Source of the DNA: Leucobacter sp.
Lineage (GTDB): Bacteria > Actinomycetota > Actinomycetes > Actinomycetales > Microbacteriaceae
DNA length: 6,699 nucleotides
Direction: 5' to 3'
Assembly (NCBI GenBank): GCA_012510755.1
Contig: JAAZHL010000022.1
Location: 1 to 6,699, forward strand
Of the stretch, positions 1 to 6,297 are shown one piece after another. The position numbers and the translations under genes were made by a program. How positions within the stretch are numbered: position 1 is the stretch's first letter; every line of letters starts with the position of its first letter. Under the pieces are notes generated by a model. The model made no database searches, was not told the DNA's origin, and saw nothing but the letters and a program-made list of their open reading frames with translations.

Positions 1-3000
1 CTTTCAGACGATGCGCGGCAAGAAAGTCGAGCGCCGCTTTGGCTGGGACACGCACGGTTTACCCGCCGAACTTGAGGTGATGAAGCAGCTCGGCATCACC
101 GAAAAGAGCGAGATCGAAACGATGGGCATCGACGTCTTCAACAAGAAGGCGAAGGAGTCGGTGCTTTTCTACACCAAAGAATGGGAAGAGTACGTCACCC
201 GCCAGGCGCGCTGGGTTGACTTCGAGAACGACTACAAGACGCTCAATCTGCCTTTCATGGAGAGTGTGCTGTGGGCGTTCGGGCAGCTCTACAATAAGGG
301 TCTCGCGTACGAGGGCCACCGGGTTTTGCCGTATTGCTGGCGTGACGAGACGCCGCTGTCGAACCATGAGCTGCGCATGGATGACGACGTGTATCAGATG
401 CGTCAAGATCCGTCTGTGACCGTCACATTTGCTCTACGAGGATCGCGCGCAACCGAGCTTGGGCTTGATGGCGTGCGCGCACTTGCTTGGACGACCACTC
501 CCTGGACGTTGCCGACGAACGCCGCGCTCGCGGTTGGTCCCGAGATCGCGTATGCCGTGATTGCCGCTGGCGAAGCGGGTGCGGCCGATGGTGGCGTGGC
601 TGGCGAGGCACGGTATCTCTTGGCCGTAGACCTGGTGGCCGCGCACGCAAAGGAACTTGGCTACGAATCGGGTGAGGCTGCCAGCGCTGCGGTCGAGCGA
701 ACCGTCGTAGGCCGAGACCTCGAGAATCTTGAATATGAGCCGGTCTTCGATTACTTCAGTGACGCTGAGACCTGGGGCACGCAGCAGTGCTGGCGGGTGC
801 TCGTCGATGACTATGTGACGACGACGGACGGCACCGGCATCGTGCACCAGTCGCCAGCATACGGTGAAGACGATATGCGCATCACCTCGGCCGCCGGAAT
901 GCCGACAATCGTCAGCCTTGATGAAGGTGGCCGCTTCATTAGCGCGGTCACCGATGTGGCCGGTGAGCTCTGGTTTGACGCGAACCGTCAGCTGATTCGC
1001 CTGCTCAAGCAGCGGGGCCGGTTGTTGCGTGAGGCAAGCTATGAACACAGCTACCCGCACTGTTGGCGCTGCCGCAACCCACTGATCTACAAGGCGGTAT
1101 CGAGCTGGTTTGTGCGGGTGACCGAGATCAAAGAGCGCATGCTCGAGGTGAACGAAGAGATCAACTGGGTGCCCGAGAATGTGAAGCACGGGCAGTTCGG
1201 AAAGTGGCTTGAGGGCGCACGAGACTGGTCGATCAGTCGCAACCGTTACTGGGGCAGCCCGATTCCTGTCTGGAAGAGCGACAACCCTGAATATCCTCGC
1301 GTCGATGTCTATGGCTCACTCGCCGATCTCGAGCGCGATTTTGGTGAGTTGCCGATCAACCCCGAGACCCAAGAAGTTGACCTGCATCGTCCTTACATTG
1401 ACTCGCTGACGCGACCAAACCCCGACGATCCGACGGGCAAGTCGACGATGCGGCGCATCGAAGACGTGTTCGACGTGTGGTTCGATTCGGGTTCGATGCC
1501 GTTCGCGCAGGCACATTACCCGTTCGAGAACCGTGAGTGGTTTGACACGCACCAGCCAGCCGACTTTATCGTCGAATACATCGGCCAAACTCGCGGCTGG
1601 TTTTACGTGATGCACGTACTGGCGACAGCGCTGTTTGATCGACCTGCCTTCAAGAACGTCATCAGCCACGGCATTGTGCTCGGCAGCGACGGCAACAAGA
1701 TGTCGAAGAGCCTGCGCAACTATCCAGACGTCAACGAAGTGTTTGATCGTGACGGCAGCGACGCCATGCGCTGGTTCTTGATGGCCTCGCCGGTGGTGCG
1801 CGGCGGCAACCTAATTGTGACTGAAGAGGGCATTCGTGAGGGTGTGCGCCAGTTCTTGCTGCCGTTGTGGAACACCTGGTATTTCTTTAGCCTGTACGCC
1901 AACGCTGACGGAGTTTCAGGGGAGTGGCGCACTGACAGCGATGACCCGCTCGACCGCTACATTTTGGCAAAGACCGGTGTGTTGATTCGCGAGGTCGCGG
2001 CCCATCTTGAGTCGCTCGACACGACGTCAGCCGCGGAGACGCTGCGTGACTACGTTGAGGTGCTGACCAACTGGTATGTGCGGCGGTCGCGCGATCGATT
2101 CTGGGAGGGCGTGAACGGTGAGAATGGCAAGCCGAGCAACCGACAGGCGTTCGACACCCTGTACACGGTGCTTGAAACGCTCACCCGTGTGGCTGCCCCG
2201 CTCGCACCGCTGATCACCGAGGAGATCTGGCGCGGTCTCACCGCAGGTCGATCGGTGCACCTCGAAGAATGGCCTGACGCGTCAGCATTCGCGGTCGACG
2301 ATGAGCTGGTCGAGGCGATGGACGAACTGCGTCAGATCACTTCGCAAGCGTTGGCGCTGCGCAAGGCGCACCAGCTGCGGGTGCGCCTGCCGCTCGCGAC
2401 CCTCAAAGTCATAACTTCACGCAAACAGGCGCTCAAGCCGTTCAAGCACATTCTCGCCGAAGAGTTGAACGTGAAGAAGGTGAAGCTGAAGCACCTCAAA
2501 GATGACAGCGCTGAGAAATACGGTGTCGTGCAGACCCTCTCAGTAAACGCTCGTGCCGCTGGACCACGTCTGGGCAAAGATGTGCAGCAGGTCATTCGTG
2601 CGGCGAAGGCTGCTGACTGGCGAGAGGAAGACGGCGTCGTCGTGGCTGGCGGCTTTGCGCTCGAACCGGGGGAGTACGAGCTGACCCTCTCAGCCGGCAG
2701 CGGGGAAGAAAGCCGCGATGCGCTGGGGCTTCTGCCAGGCGGCGGGTTCGTGCTGCTGCGCACCGAGACCACCCCCGAACTTGAGGCAGAAGGCATCGCG
2801 CGTGACGCGATACGAGCCGTGCAAGAGGCACGCAAGAGTGCTGGCCTCGACGTGAGTGATCGCATCGTGCTCGCGCTGAACGCGAGTCCACAAGAGGCGG
2901 CCGCGCTTCAGGCTCATGCTGATCTCATTGCGGGTGAAACACTTGCGGTCGGGTTTGCTGTGCAAGAAACTGAAGATATCGCAACAGTGATTGACCGCCT

Positions 3001-3106
3001 GCACCAGCCGGGCGATGGTGTCTTCGTGAGCCATGCTGAGGCGCTTGGTACAGCAAAGGCACCTCTGGTGATCACGATCGATACCAGTGAACGAGGCATG
3101 AAATGA
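1..3106 (+). CDS. ileS: Isoleucyl-tRNA synthetase, eukaryote-like type 2 (5' end missing)
   Basis: Cytoplasmic class I aminoacyl-tRNA synthetase that charges tRNA-Ile with isoleucine and hydrolyses mischarged Val-tRNA-Ile. The frame is open from base 2 with no start in context. The ATG at 11 is internal (MRGKKVERRFGWDTHGLP), so roughly 70-80 N-terminal residues, including the HIGH-type ATP motif, lie outside the window. Numbering from that Met, I see: GWDTHGLP (11-18); the CP1 editing domain with WTTTPWTLPTN (160-170) and GTGIVH...GEDD (274-288); a HCWRC pair (350-354); DWSISRNRYWG (405-415); GQTRGWFY (525-532); KMSKS (563-567); an anticodon-binding region from about 600; and a C-terminal domain typical of long IleRS. 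WDTHGLP, rather than the WDCHGLP of E. coli-like enzymes, supports type 2. An Ala/Gly-rich stretch (about 186-200) looks like a surface loop in the editing domain. The TGA stop overlaps the folC ATG (ATGA, 3103-3106). The identification is very secure. Confidence 0.97.
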   Translation, partial: FQTMRGKKVERRFGWDTHGLPAELEVMKQLGITEKSEIETMGIDVFNKKAKESVLFYTKEWEEYVTRQARWVDFENDYKTLNLPFMESVLWAFGQLYNKGLAYEGHRVLPYCWRDETPLSNHELRMDDDVYQMRQDPSVTVTFALRGSRATELGLDGVRALAWTTTPWTLPTNAALAVGPEIAYAVIAAGEAGAADGGVAGEARYLLAVDLVAAHAKELGYESGEAASAAVERTVVGRDLENLEYEPVFDYFSDAETWGTQQCWRVLVDDYVTTTDGTGIVHQSPAYGEDDMRITSAAGMPTIVSLDEGGRFISAVTDVAGELWFDANRQLIRLLKQRGRLLREASYEHSYPHCWRCRNPLIYKAVSSWFVRVTEIKERMLEVNEEINWVPENVKHGQFGKWLEGARDWSISRNRYWGSPIPVWKSDNPEYPRVDVYGSLADLERDFGELPINPETQEVDLHRPYIDSLTRPNPDDPTGKSTMRRIEDVFDVWFDSGSMPFAQAHYPFENREWFDTHQPADFIVEYIGQTRGWFYVMHVLATALFDRPAFKNVISHGIVLGSDGNKMSKSLRNYPDVNEVFDRDGSDAMRWFLMASPVVRGGNLIVTEEGIREGVRQFLLPLWNTWYFFSLYANADGVSGEWRTDSDDPLDRYILAKTGVLIREVAAHLESLDTTSAAETLRDYVEVLTNWYVRRSRDRFWEGVNGENGKPSNRQAFDTLYTVLETLTRVAAPLAPLITEEIWRGLTAGRSVHLEEWPDASAFAVDDELVEAMDELRQITSQALALRKAHQLRVRLPLATLKVITSRKQALKPFKHILAEELNVKKVKLKHLKDDSAEKYGVVQTLSVNARAAGPRLGKDVQQVIRAAKAADWREEDGVVVAGGFALEPGEYELTLSAGSGEESRDALGLLPGGGFVLLRTETTPELEAEGIARDAIRAVQEARKSAGLDVSDRIVLALNASPQEAAALQAHADLIAGETLAVGFAVQETEDIATVIDRLHQPGDGVFVSHAEALGTAKAPLVITIDTSERGMK

Positions 3107-4455
3107 CCACAGCAGAGCGAGCGGCCGACCGCGTGTATGACGAACTGCTCGAGCGAGTAGGTGAGGCTAACCCCCGCCCGAGGCTCGAGCCGGTGCGGCG
3201 CTTGGCAGAACTTGTCGGCACCCCGCAGCTCTCGTACCCGGTCATCCAGATCGCTGGCACCAACGGCAAAACCTCGACAGCTCGCGCAGTTGAGTCGCTG
3301 CTACGAGCGCAAGGGTTGCGAACGGGGCTCTTCACGAGCCCGCATCTCGTCGCGTTCACCGAGCGCATTCAGCTCGATGGTGAACCTGTGGGGGGTAATG
3401 TGCTCGCTGACGCGTGGGCAGAACTACAGTTGCCGATGCAGGTGCTCGATGCGCAGCTCGAGCAAGAGGGTCAGGGCCCCATCACTTTTTTTGAGGCGCT
3501 CGCGGTGCTTGCTTTCGCAGTCTTCGCCGACGCACCCGTCGATGTTGCAGTGCTTGAAGTTGGTATGGGCGGCGAATGGGACGCGACCAATATCGCTGAT
3601 GCTCAGGTCGCCGTGTTCACACCGATCGATCTTGACCATACCGCGCATCTTGGCCGCGACATTGAGACGATCGCTCGCACGAAGGCGGGAATTATTAAGC
3701 CTGCGGGCACGGTAGTAAGTGCGGTGCCGGCCCCCGAAGCGATCGTCGAGATTGTCGAGGCAGCAGAAGCGCAGTCGGTTGGCTTTTTCTTGGCTGACCG
3801 TGACTTCGGTGTGGGTGAAGATTTGCTGGCTGTCGGGGGGAGGCAGCTTGAACTGCAGGGGCTGCACGGGCACCGCTACGATCCGGTGTTCGTGGGGCTC
3901 TATGGTGCGCATCAGGCGCAAAACGTCGCGCTCGCGGTTGCCGCGGTCGAGGTGTTTTTTGGGGCAGAGCGTCCAATTCCACAAGAAGTGCTCGAAGAAG
4001 GTCTCGGGCAGCTGACGTCGCCCGGCAGACTGCAGCTCATCAGCGCTGATCCGATTGTCTATGTCGATGCCGCGCACAACCCTCACGGCGCCGAAGCGTT
4101 GGCACGGGCAGTGACTGAGTCATTTGCGTTCACCGAACTGACGCTCGTTGCGGGTGCGCTCAGTGACAAAGACGCCTACGGAGTGCTCGAAGCCCTCGCA
4201 CCGATTGCCTCGCAGATGCTGCTCACCCCGGTGAGTTCTTCTCGAAGCATGACAGCCGACGATCTTGAGCGGGTCGCTCGTGAGTTCGAAGGGCAGCTTT
4301 CGGTGAGCGTGGCCGCGTCGCTGCACGAGTCGCTCGAGATCGCACGTGCGTGGGCACGAAAGGAAGATGGTCGCGCGGTGTTGGTCACCGGTTCGGTGTT
4401 GCTCGTCGGCGAGGCCCTCACCCTGGCGCAGGACGAGGGGTGGGGCGACAAATGA
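3103..4455 (+). CDS. folC: Folylpolyglutamate synthase / dihydrofolate synthase (Mur ligase family)
   Basis: ATP-dependent ligase that adds glutamate to folates, and in many bacteria also to dihydropteroate, giving dihydrofolate and then polyglutamates. The 450 residues are normal for the family. Visible motifs in order: P-loop GTNGKTS (52-58); TSPHL (78-82); ITFFEALAVLAF (127-138); LEVGMGGEWDATN (151-163); DHTAHLG (179-185); TKAGIIKP (193-200), whose Lys194 is the expected carbamylated lysine; GAHQAQN (268-274); SPGRLQ (306-311), usually WPGR; DAAHNPHGA (322-330) in the glutamate-ligase C-terminal domain; and VLVTGSVLLVGEA near the end. The ATG at 3103 overlaps the ileS stop by 4 bases and has GAGG (3093-3096) six bases upstream, which fixes the start. 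The TGA in turn overlaps the next gene's ATG. Whether the enzyme has both activities or only polyglutamylation cannot be read from the sequence. Confidence 0.96.
   Translation: MTTAERAADRVYDELLERVGEANPRPRLEPVRRLAELVGTPQLSYPVIQIAGTNGKTSTARAVESLLRAQGLRTGLFTSPHLVAFTERIQLDGEPVGGNVLADAWAELQLPMQVLDAQLEQEGQGPITFFEALAVLAFAVFADAPVDVAVLEVGMGGEWDATNIADAQVAVFTPIDLDHTAHLGRDIETIARTKAGIIKPAGTVVSAVPAPEAIVEIVEAAEAQSVGFFLADRDFGVGEDLLAVGGRQLELQGLHGHRYDPVFVGLYGAHQAQNVALAVAAVEVFFGAERPIPQEVLEEGLGQLTSPGRLQLISADPIVYVDAAHNPHGAEALARAVTESFAFTELTLVAGALSDKDAYGVLEALAPIASQMLLTPVSSSRSMTADDLERVAREFEGQLSVSVAASLHESLEIARAWARKEDGRAVLVTGSVLLVGEALTLAQDEGWGDK
4435..4440 (+). promoter_or_regulatory. Ribosome binding site of the DUF4233 gene
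   Basis: GAGGGG lies inside the last folC codons, 11 bases before the ATG at 4452. The spacing is a little long. It helps decide for this start over the upstream in-frame ATG at 4350. Together with the ATGA overlap it suggests coupled translation, with ribosomes finishing folC restarting here. Confidence 0.5.
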
Positions 4456-4916
4456 GCGACCGTAGACATACGGCAGGCGAATCACCGCTCGAGCTGTCTC
4501 CGTCAGAAGCTGCAGCGCACAATGCTGCCATGCGAGTCGCGGGGGCTGCAGACGCTCAGGTGACGGCTAAGACACAGCGTGCGCTTGCCTCAATCACTCT
4601 CGGGTTTGAATTGATCGTTGTGGTGCTCATCGGGCTCGCGATCTTTGGGCTTGGCCTGCTTGAACCACGCGAACTTGGCCTCGTCATCGCGGGCGGACTC
4701 GCAGCGAGCTGTGTCGTTGCTCTCGCGTGTATGCGCATCGGCAGAGTCGGCATCATATTGGGCTGGGTGGTGCACGGGCTGATGTTGGCCACGGCCATCA
4801 TTATTCCCACCGCACACATTGTCGGGCTGTTGTTCACCGCGCTCTGGGTCTACTGCATGGTCAAGGGAGCAAAGATTGACCGGGATCGCGCCGCGTGGCT
4901 CGCGGCACAAAGCTGA
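4452..4916 (+). CDS. DUF4233-type four-helix membrane protein of unknown function
   Basis: A 154-residue protein of unknown biochemical role. Its position after folC and before ndk, together with its helix pattern, matches the actinobacterial DUF4233 family; I recognise this by context and style, not by a search. Residues 1-45 are hydrophilic and Ala-rich with no signal peptide. Four hydrophobic segments follow, at about 48-70 (ITLGFELIVVVLIGLAIFGL), 76-96, 100-119 and 121-138, and then a short charged tail (KIDRDRAAW). The frame stays open upstream, with an ATG at 4350 deep inside folC, but I chose the ATG at 4452. It forms an ATGA overlap with the folC stop exactly as folC does with ileS, and it has GAGGGG at 4435-4440 in ribosome-binding range. 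The extra upstream stretch is Arg/Gly-rich shadow of folC. Tight coupling suggests co-expression with folC, which does not prove a shared pathway. Confidence 0.85.
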   Translation: MSDRRHTAGESPLELSPSEAAAHNAAMRVAGAADAQVTAKTQRALASITLGFELIVVVLIGLAIFGLGLLEPRELGLVIAGGLAASCVVALACMRIGRVGIILGWVVHGLMLATAIIIPTAHIVGLLFTALWVYCMVKGAKIDRDRAAWLAAQS

Positions 4917-4932
4917 GGGCGCGACGCACTCT

Positions 4933-5013
4933 GGTGAGATCCTGCGTTGCGCTGCGCACCCACAGAATAACGGAGTGTTGGGCAGCAACTTTGGAACGTC
5001 GCAGAATCTCACC
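4933..5013. repeat. 14-base imperfect inverted repeat in the ndk leader
   Basis: The left arm GGTGAGATCCTGCG (4933-4946) and the right arm CGCAGAATCTCACC (5000-5013) are complementary at 13 of 14 positions, separated by 53 bases. The intervening loop contains a further complementary pair, GTTGC (4946-4950) with GCAAC (4985-4989). A third, related copy of the left arm lies inside ndk at 5133-5146 (GGTGAGATTCTTCG), so the right arm could pair with either side. The pairing is read directly; any function is inference. Confidence 0.6.
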
Positions 5014-5061
5014 CGCAGCATGGCGAGCGGTAAGCTTGTGCCCGAACACACCACTACCTGC

Positions 5062-5067
5062 AAGGAG
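5062..5067 (+). promoter_or_regulatory. Ribosome binding site of ndk
   Basis: AAGGAG lies five bases before the ATG at 5073. It is the strongest Shine-Dalgarno sequence in the window, as expected for an abundant housekeeping protein, and it fixes the ndk start. Confidence 0.8.
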
Positions 5068-5072
5068 CACGC

Positions 5073-5489
5073 ATGTCTGTAGAAGAAACCCTCATTCTCG
5101 TGAAGCCAGATGGCGTCGCACGGGGGCTCACGGGTGAGATTCTTCGTCGCGTCGAGGCTAAAGGCTACAAGATCGTCGATCTTCGTATGGTCAATGCACC
5201 TCGCGAACTGCTTGACGCGCACTATGAAGAGCATCAGGGCAAGCCCTTTTTCGAACCACTCGTTGAGTTCATGCTCTCGGGCCCGATCGTGGCCGTTCGT
5301 GCGCAGGGCAATCGTGTGATTGAGGGGTTTAGGTCACTCGCCGGGGCAACCGACCCCACCACCGCAGCGCCTGGCACCATTCGTGGTGACCTCGGGCGCG
5401 ACTGGGGTCTCAACGTGCAGCAGAACCTGGTGCACGGCAGCGACTCGACGCTCTCTGCCGAGCGTGAGCTTGCTCTCTGGTTTCACTAA
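5073..5489 (+). CDS. ndk: Nucleoside diphosphate kinase
   Basis: Cytoplasmic enzyme that transfers the gamma-phosphate of ATP to other (d)NDPs through a phosphohistidine, balancing NTP and dNTP pools. It has 138 residues, the normal family length. Expected active-site residues are present: Lys11 (LVKPDGV), Tyr51, Phe59/Phe60, Arg87, Thr93, Arg104 (GTIRGD), Asn118 and the phosphorylated His121 in NLVHGSDS; the end is the usual ERELALWF-type tail. Between GTIRGD and the catalytic His there are 14 residues, against about 10 in the M. tuberculosis, B. subtilis and E. coli enzymes as I recall them. I believe this four-residue longer loop is common in Micrococcales. The start is set by AAGGAG at 5062-5067. 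The last five codons and the TAA lie in the first unit of a 24-base tandem repeat, and the second unit repeats ALWFH-stop in the same frame. Confidence 0.97.
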   Translation: MSVEETLILVKPDGVARGLTGEILRRVEAKGYKIVDLRMVNAPRELLDAHYEEHQGKPFFEPLVEFMLSGPIVAVRAQGNRVIEGFRSLAGATDPTTAAPGTIRGDLGRDWGLNVQQNLVHGSDSTLSAERELALWFH

Positions 5490-5542
5490 CCACGTGCTCT
5501 CTGGTTTCACTAACCACGTACCCACTGGTTTCACACATCGCG
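5471..5542. repeat. 24-base tandem repeat over the ndk stop codon, three units
   Basis: Unit 1 (5471-5494) and unit 2 (5495-5518) are identical at all 24 positions; unit 3 (5519-5542) matches at 17 of 24, keeping the core CTGGTTTCAC. The period is eight codons, so each unit encodes xxWFHxxR in the ndk frame. Units 1 and 2 carry TAA after His, and unit 3 has ACA instead. Each perfect unit contains a small hairpin, TGGTT-TCACT-AACCA (5478-5492 and 5502-5516), and the junction of units 1 and 2 makes the palindrome CACGTG (5491-5496). It looks like a minisatellite born by duplication of the ndk tail. There are no spacers, so it is not a CRISPR array. Confidence 0.85.
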
Positions 5543-5547
5543 AACCC

Positions 5548-5607
5548 GTCGGCACACTCATCTAGCGCAGGCAGCTGTAGCGCAGCCTCATCAAGCGCAG
5601 ACTGATC
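5548..5607. repeat. Degenerate 15-base tandem repeat between ndk and the glycosylase gene
   Basis: Three consecutive 15-base blocks starting at 5563, 5578 and 5593 each begin with (T/A)AGCGCAG. The blocks ending at 5592 and 5607, and a weaker block at 5548-5562, end in CT(C/G)ATC. Conservation is partial. The array runs into the last bases of the minus-strand glycosylase gene, whose stop is at 5591-5593. It may be a decayed minisatellite; no function can be assigned. Confidence 0.45.
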
Positions 5608-6262
5608 TGGCGTATCGGCCCGGCACATTGCGGCCGGGCCGATACGCAGACACTGTCGGGTCTTCGGTGAGCCAAAACCGCCAGGCAAACTCGGTGCTGC
5701 CAGCGTGGCCACTCACGCCCACTCTGGGCCCACGTGCAATCTCACCCGGTACCACCTCTGGTGCGTGCAGCTCAAAGGGAGCACTAAAGACGTCACTACC
5801 GTTGTGCACATCGCGATGAATACCAAGTGCCTGCGCAAGGTTGCCGGGGCCGCGGGCCAATTCGTGCGCGCGAATGGCACGTTTCGCCTTGCCCAGCTCG
5901 CGTCGGCGCAATGCAAGGGCCGCTCCATCAACCACCTCGCCCGCACGAATCAGCACTCCTGAGGCAGCACCTTCGGGTGAACAGACAAGGTTCAGCGCGT
6001 AATGCACGCCATAGCTCAAATACACGTAGGCGTGGCCGGGTGGCCCAAACATTGAGGCGTTGCGCGCGGTGAGGCGGTCGCGCGCGTGCGAACCGGCATC
6101 GTGCGGGCCGGGGGTGCCGAGTCCGTGGTAGGCCTCAACCTCGGTGATGCGCACCGTCACTTTGCCGCATTCGCTATCGACCGACAGTCGTGCGCCCAGC
6201 AGTCGCGGCGCCACTTCAAGGGCCGGTGCAAGAAACTGCGAGCGATCCATGTCTCCCATCAT
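5591..6262 (-). CDS. 3-methyladenine DNA glycosylase (Aag/MPG family)
   Basis: Monofunctional base-excision repair glycosylase that removes alkylated purines such as 3-methyladenine by flipping the base out of the helix. The family is recognised from RITEVEAYHG (38-47), GSHARDRLTARNASMFGPPGHAYVYLSYGVHYALN (57-91), GVLIRA (102-107), ARGPGNLAQALGI (136-148), GPRVGVS (178-184) and WRFWLTEDPTVSAYR (194-208). By alignment to human AAG, Glu43, Tyr45, His59, Tyr81, Asn91 and Arg106 correspond to Glu125, Tyr127, His136, Tyr159, Asn169 and Arg182, so the active site looks intact. The 223 residues are normal for the bacterial family. An in-frame TGA immediately precedes the ATG at 6262, so that is the earliest start. 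Later ATGs at 6259 and 6250 are possible: 6250 fits the usual N-terminus best but has GGGAG only two bases upstream. The last 15 or so codons are non-conserved and contain the terminator-like hairpin. The gene is convergent with ndk and divergent from the SDR gene. Confidence 0.93.
   Translation of the reverse strand: MMGDMDRSQFLAPALEVAPRLLGARLSVDSECGKVTVRITEVEAYHGLGTPGPHDAGSHARDRLTARNASMFGPPGHAYVYLSYGVHYALNLVCSPEGAASGVLIRAGEVVDGAALALRRRELGKAKRAIRAHELARGPGNLAQALGIHRDVHNGSDVFSAPFELHAPEVVPGEIARGPRVGVSGHAGSTEFAWRFWLTEDPTVSAYRPGRNVPGRYARSVCA
5610..5647. terminator. Perfect 15-bp hairpin, probable bidirectional terminator
   Basis: The left arm GCGTATCGGCCCGGC (5610-5624) and the right arm GCCGGGCCGATACGC (5633-5647) pair perfectly around the 8-base loop ACATTGCG. 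It sits between convergent genes, 121 bases after the ndk stop and 17 bases before the glycosylase stop codon in that gene's direction, inside its final codons. No T-run follows on either strand; intrinsic terminators in high-GC actinobacteria often lack one. Because the symmetry is perfect, it would fold equally in both transcripts. The hairpin is certain; the terminator role is inference from position and strength. Confidence 0.7.
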
Positions 6263-6297
6263 TCACTATGGCTCATCGATCAGGCTAGGCTCAGACC
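6262..6297 (+). promoter_or_regulatory. Divergent promoter region; leaderless promoter for the SDR gene
   Basis: Only 35 bases (6263-6297) separate the divergent genes. For the + strand, TTCACT (6262-6267), an 18-base spacer and TAGGCT (6286-6291) fit a sigma-A promoter. The -10 ends six bases before the ATG at 6298, so transcription should begin at the start codon, giving a leaderless mRNA; no Shine-Dalgarno sequence is present. For the minus strand, CATAGT (6270 down to 6265) is a possible -10 five bases before the ATG at 6259, with no clear -35. It overlaps the + strand -35, so the two promoters may compete. GGCTCA occurs twice, at 6270-6275 and 6288-6293. Confidence 0.5.

Larger units (their letters stand above)
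4917..5072 (+). promoter_or_regulatory. ndk leader region, possible weak promoter
   Basis: A 156-base gap between the membrane-protein stop and the ndk start, with no convincing gene. A possible sigma-A-type promoter is TTGGGC (4978-4983), an 18-base spacer, and CAGAAT (5002-5007). Each hexamer is only a partial match to TTGACA and TATAAT, so this is weak. The -10 candidate falls inside one arm of a 14-base inverted repeat (4933-4946 / 5000-5013), so the repeat could act as an operator or as RNA structure. No U-tract terminator is visible after the upstream gene, so read-through into ndk is likely. Confidence 0.3.

Noticed and set aside
59..61. TTA leucine codon in ileS as a possible bldA-type control point
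   Set aside because: A single rare codon in an ileS gene of a probable non-Streptomyces organism is not evidence of such regulation.
434..1189. 251-codon open frame on the minus strand
   Set aside because: It lies wholly antisense to the ileS editing domain. Its translation has no recognisable motif, and high GC with conserved codon choice commonly opens antisense frames.
3424..4086. 220-codon open frame on the minus strand
   Set aside because: Antisense shadow of folC, whose frame shows all family motifs.
4819..5082. + strand frame of 87 codons in the ndk leader, containing SGEILR as in Ndk
   Set aside because: It starts inside the membrane-protein gene and lacks a ribosome binding site. 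The likeness to Ndk is limited to about six residues and does not extend to the rest of the Ndk N-terminus, so I do not call it an ndk fragment.
4590..5234. 214-codon minus-strand frame spanning the membrane-protein gene, the leader and ndk
   Set aside because: It covers two better-supported + strand genes, has no recognisable domain, and is Cys/Arg-rich like a shadow frame.
5334..5561. Minus-strand frame with a repeated peptide (VKPESTWL-like)
   Set aside because: The peptide repeat is a by-product of the 24-base DNA repeat read in another frame; there is no start context or homology.
5471..5607. CRISPR-like array
   Set aside because: Units are directly adjacent, with no unique spacers and no cas genes.
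5490..5819. Read-through extension of Ndk beyond its stop
   Set aside because: The frame stays open after the second TAA, but two identical TAA stops must be passed and most of the extension is antisense to the glycosylase gene.
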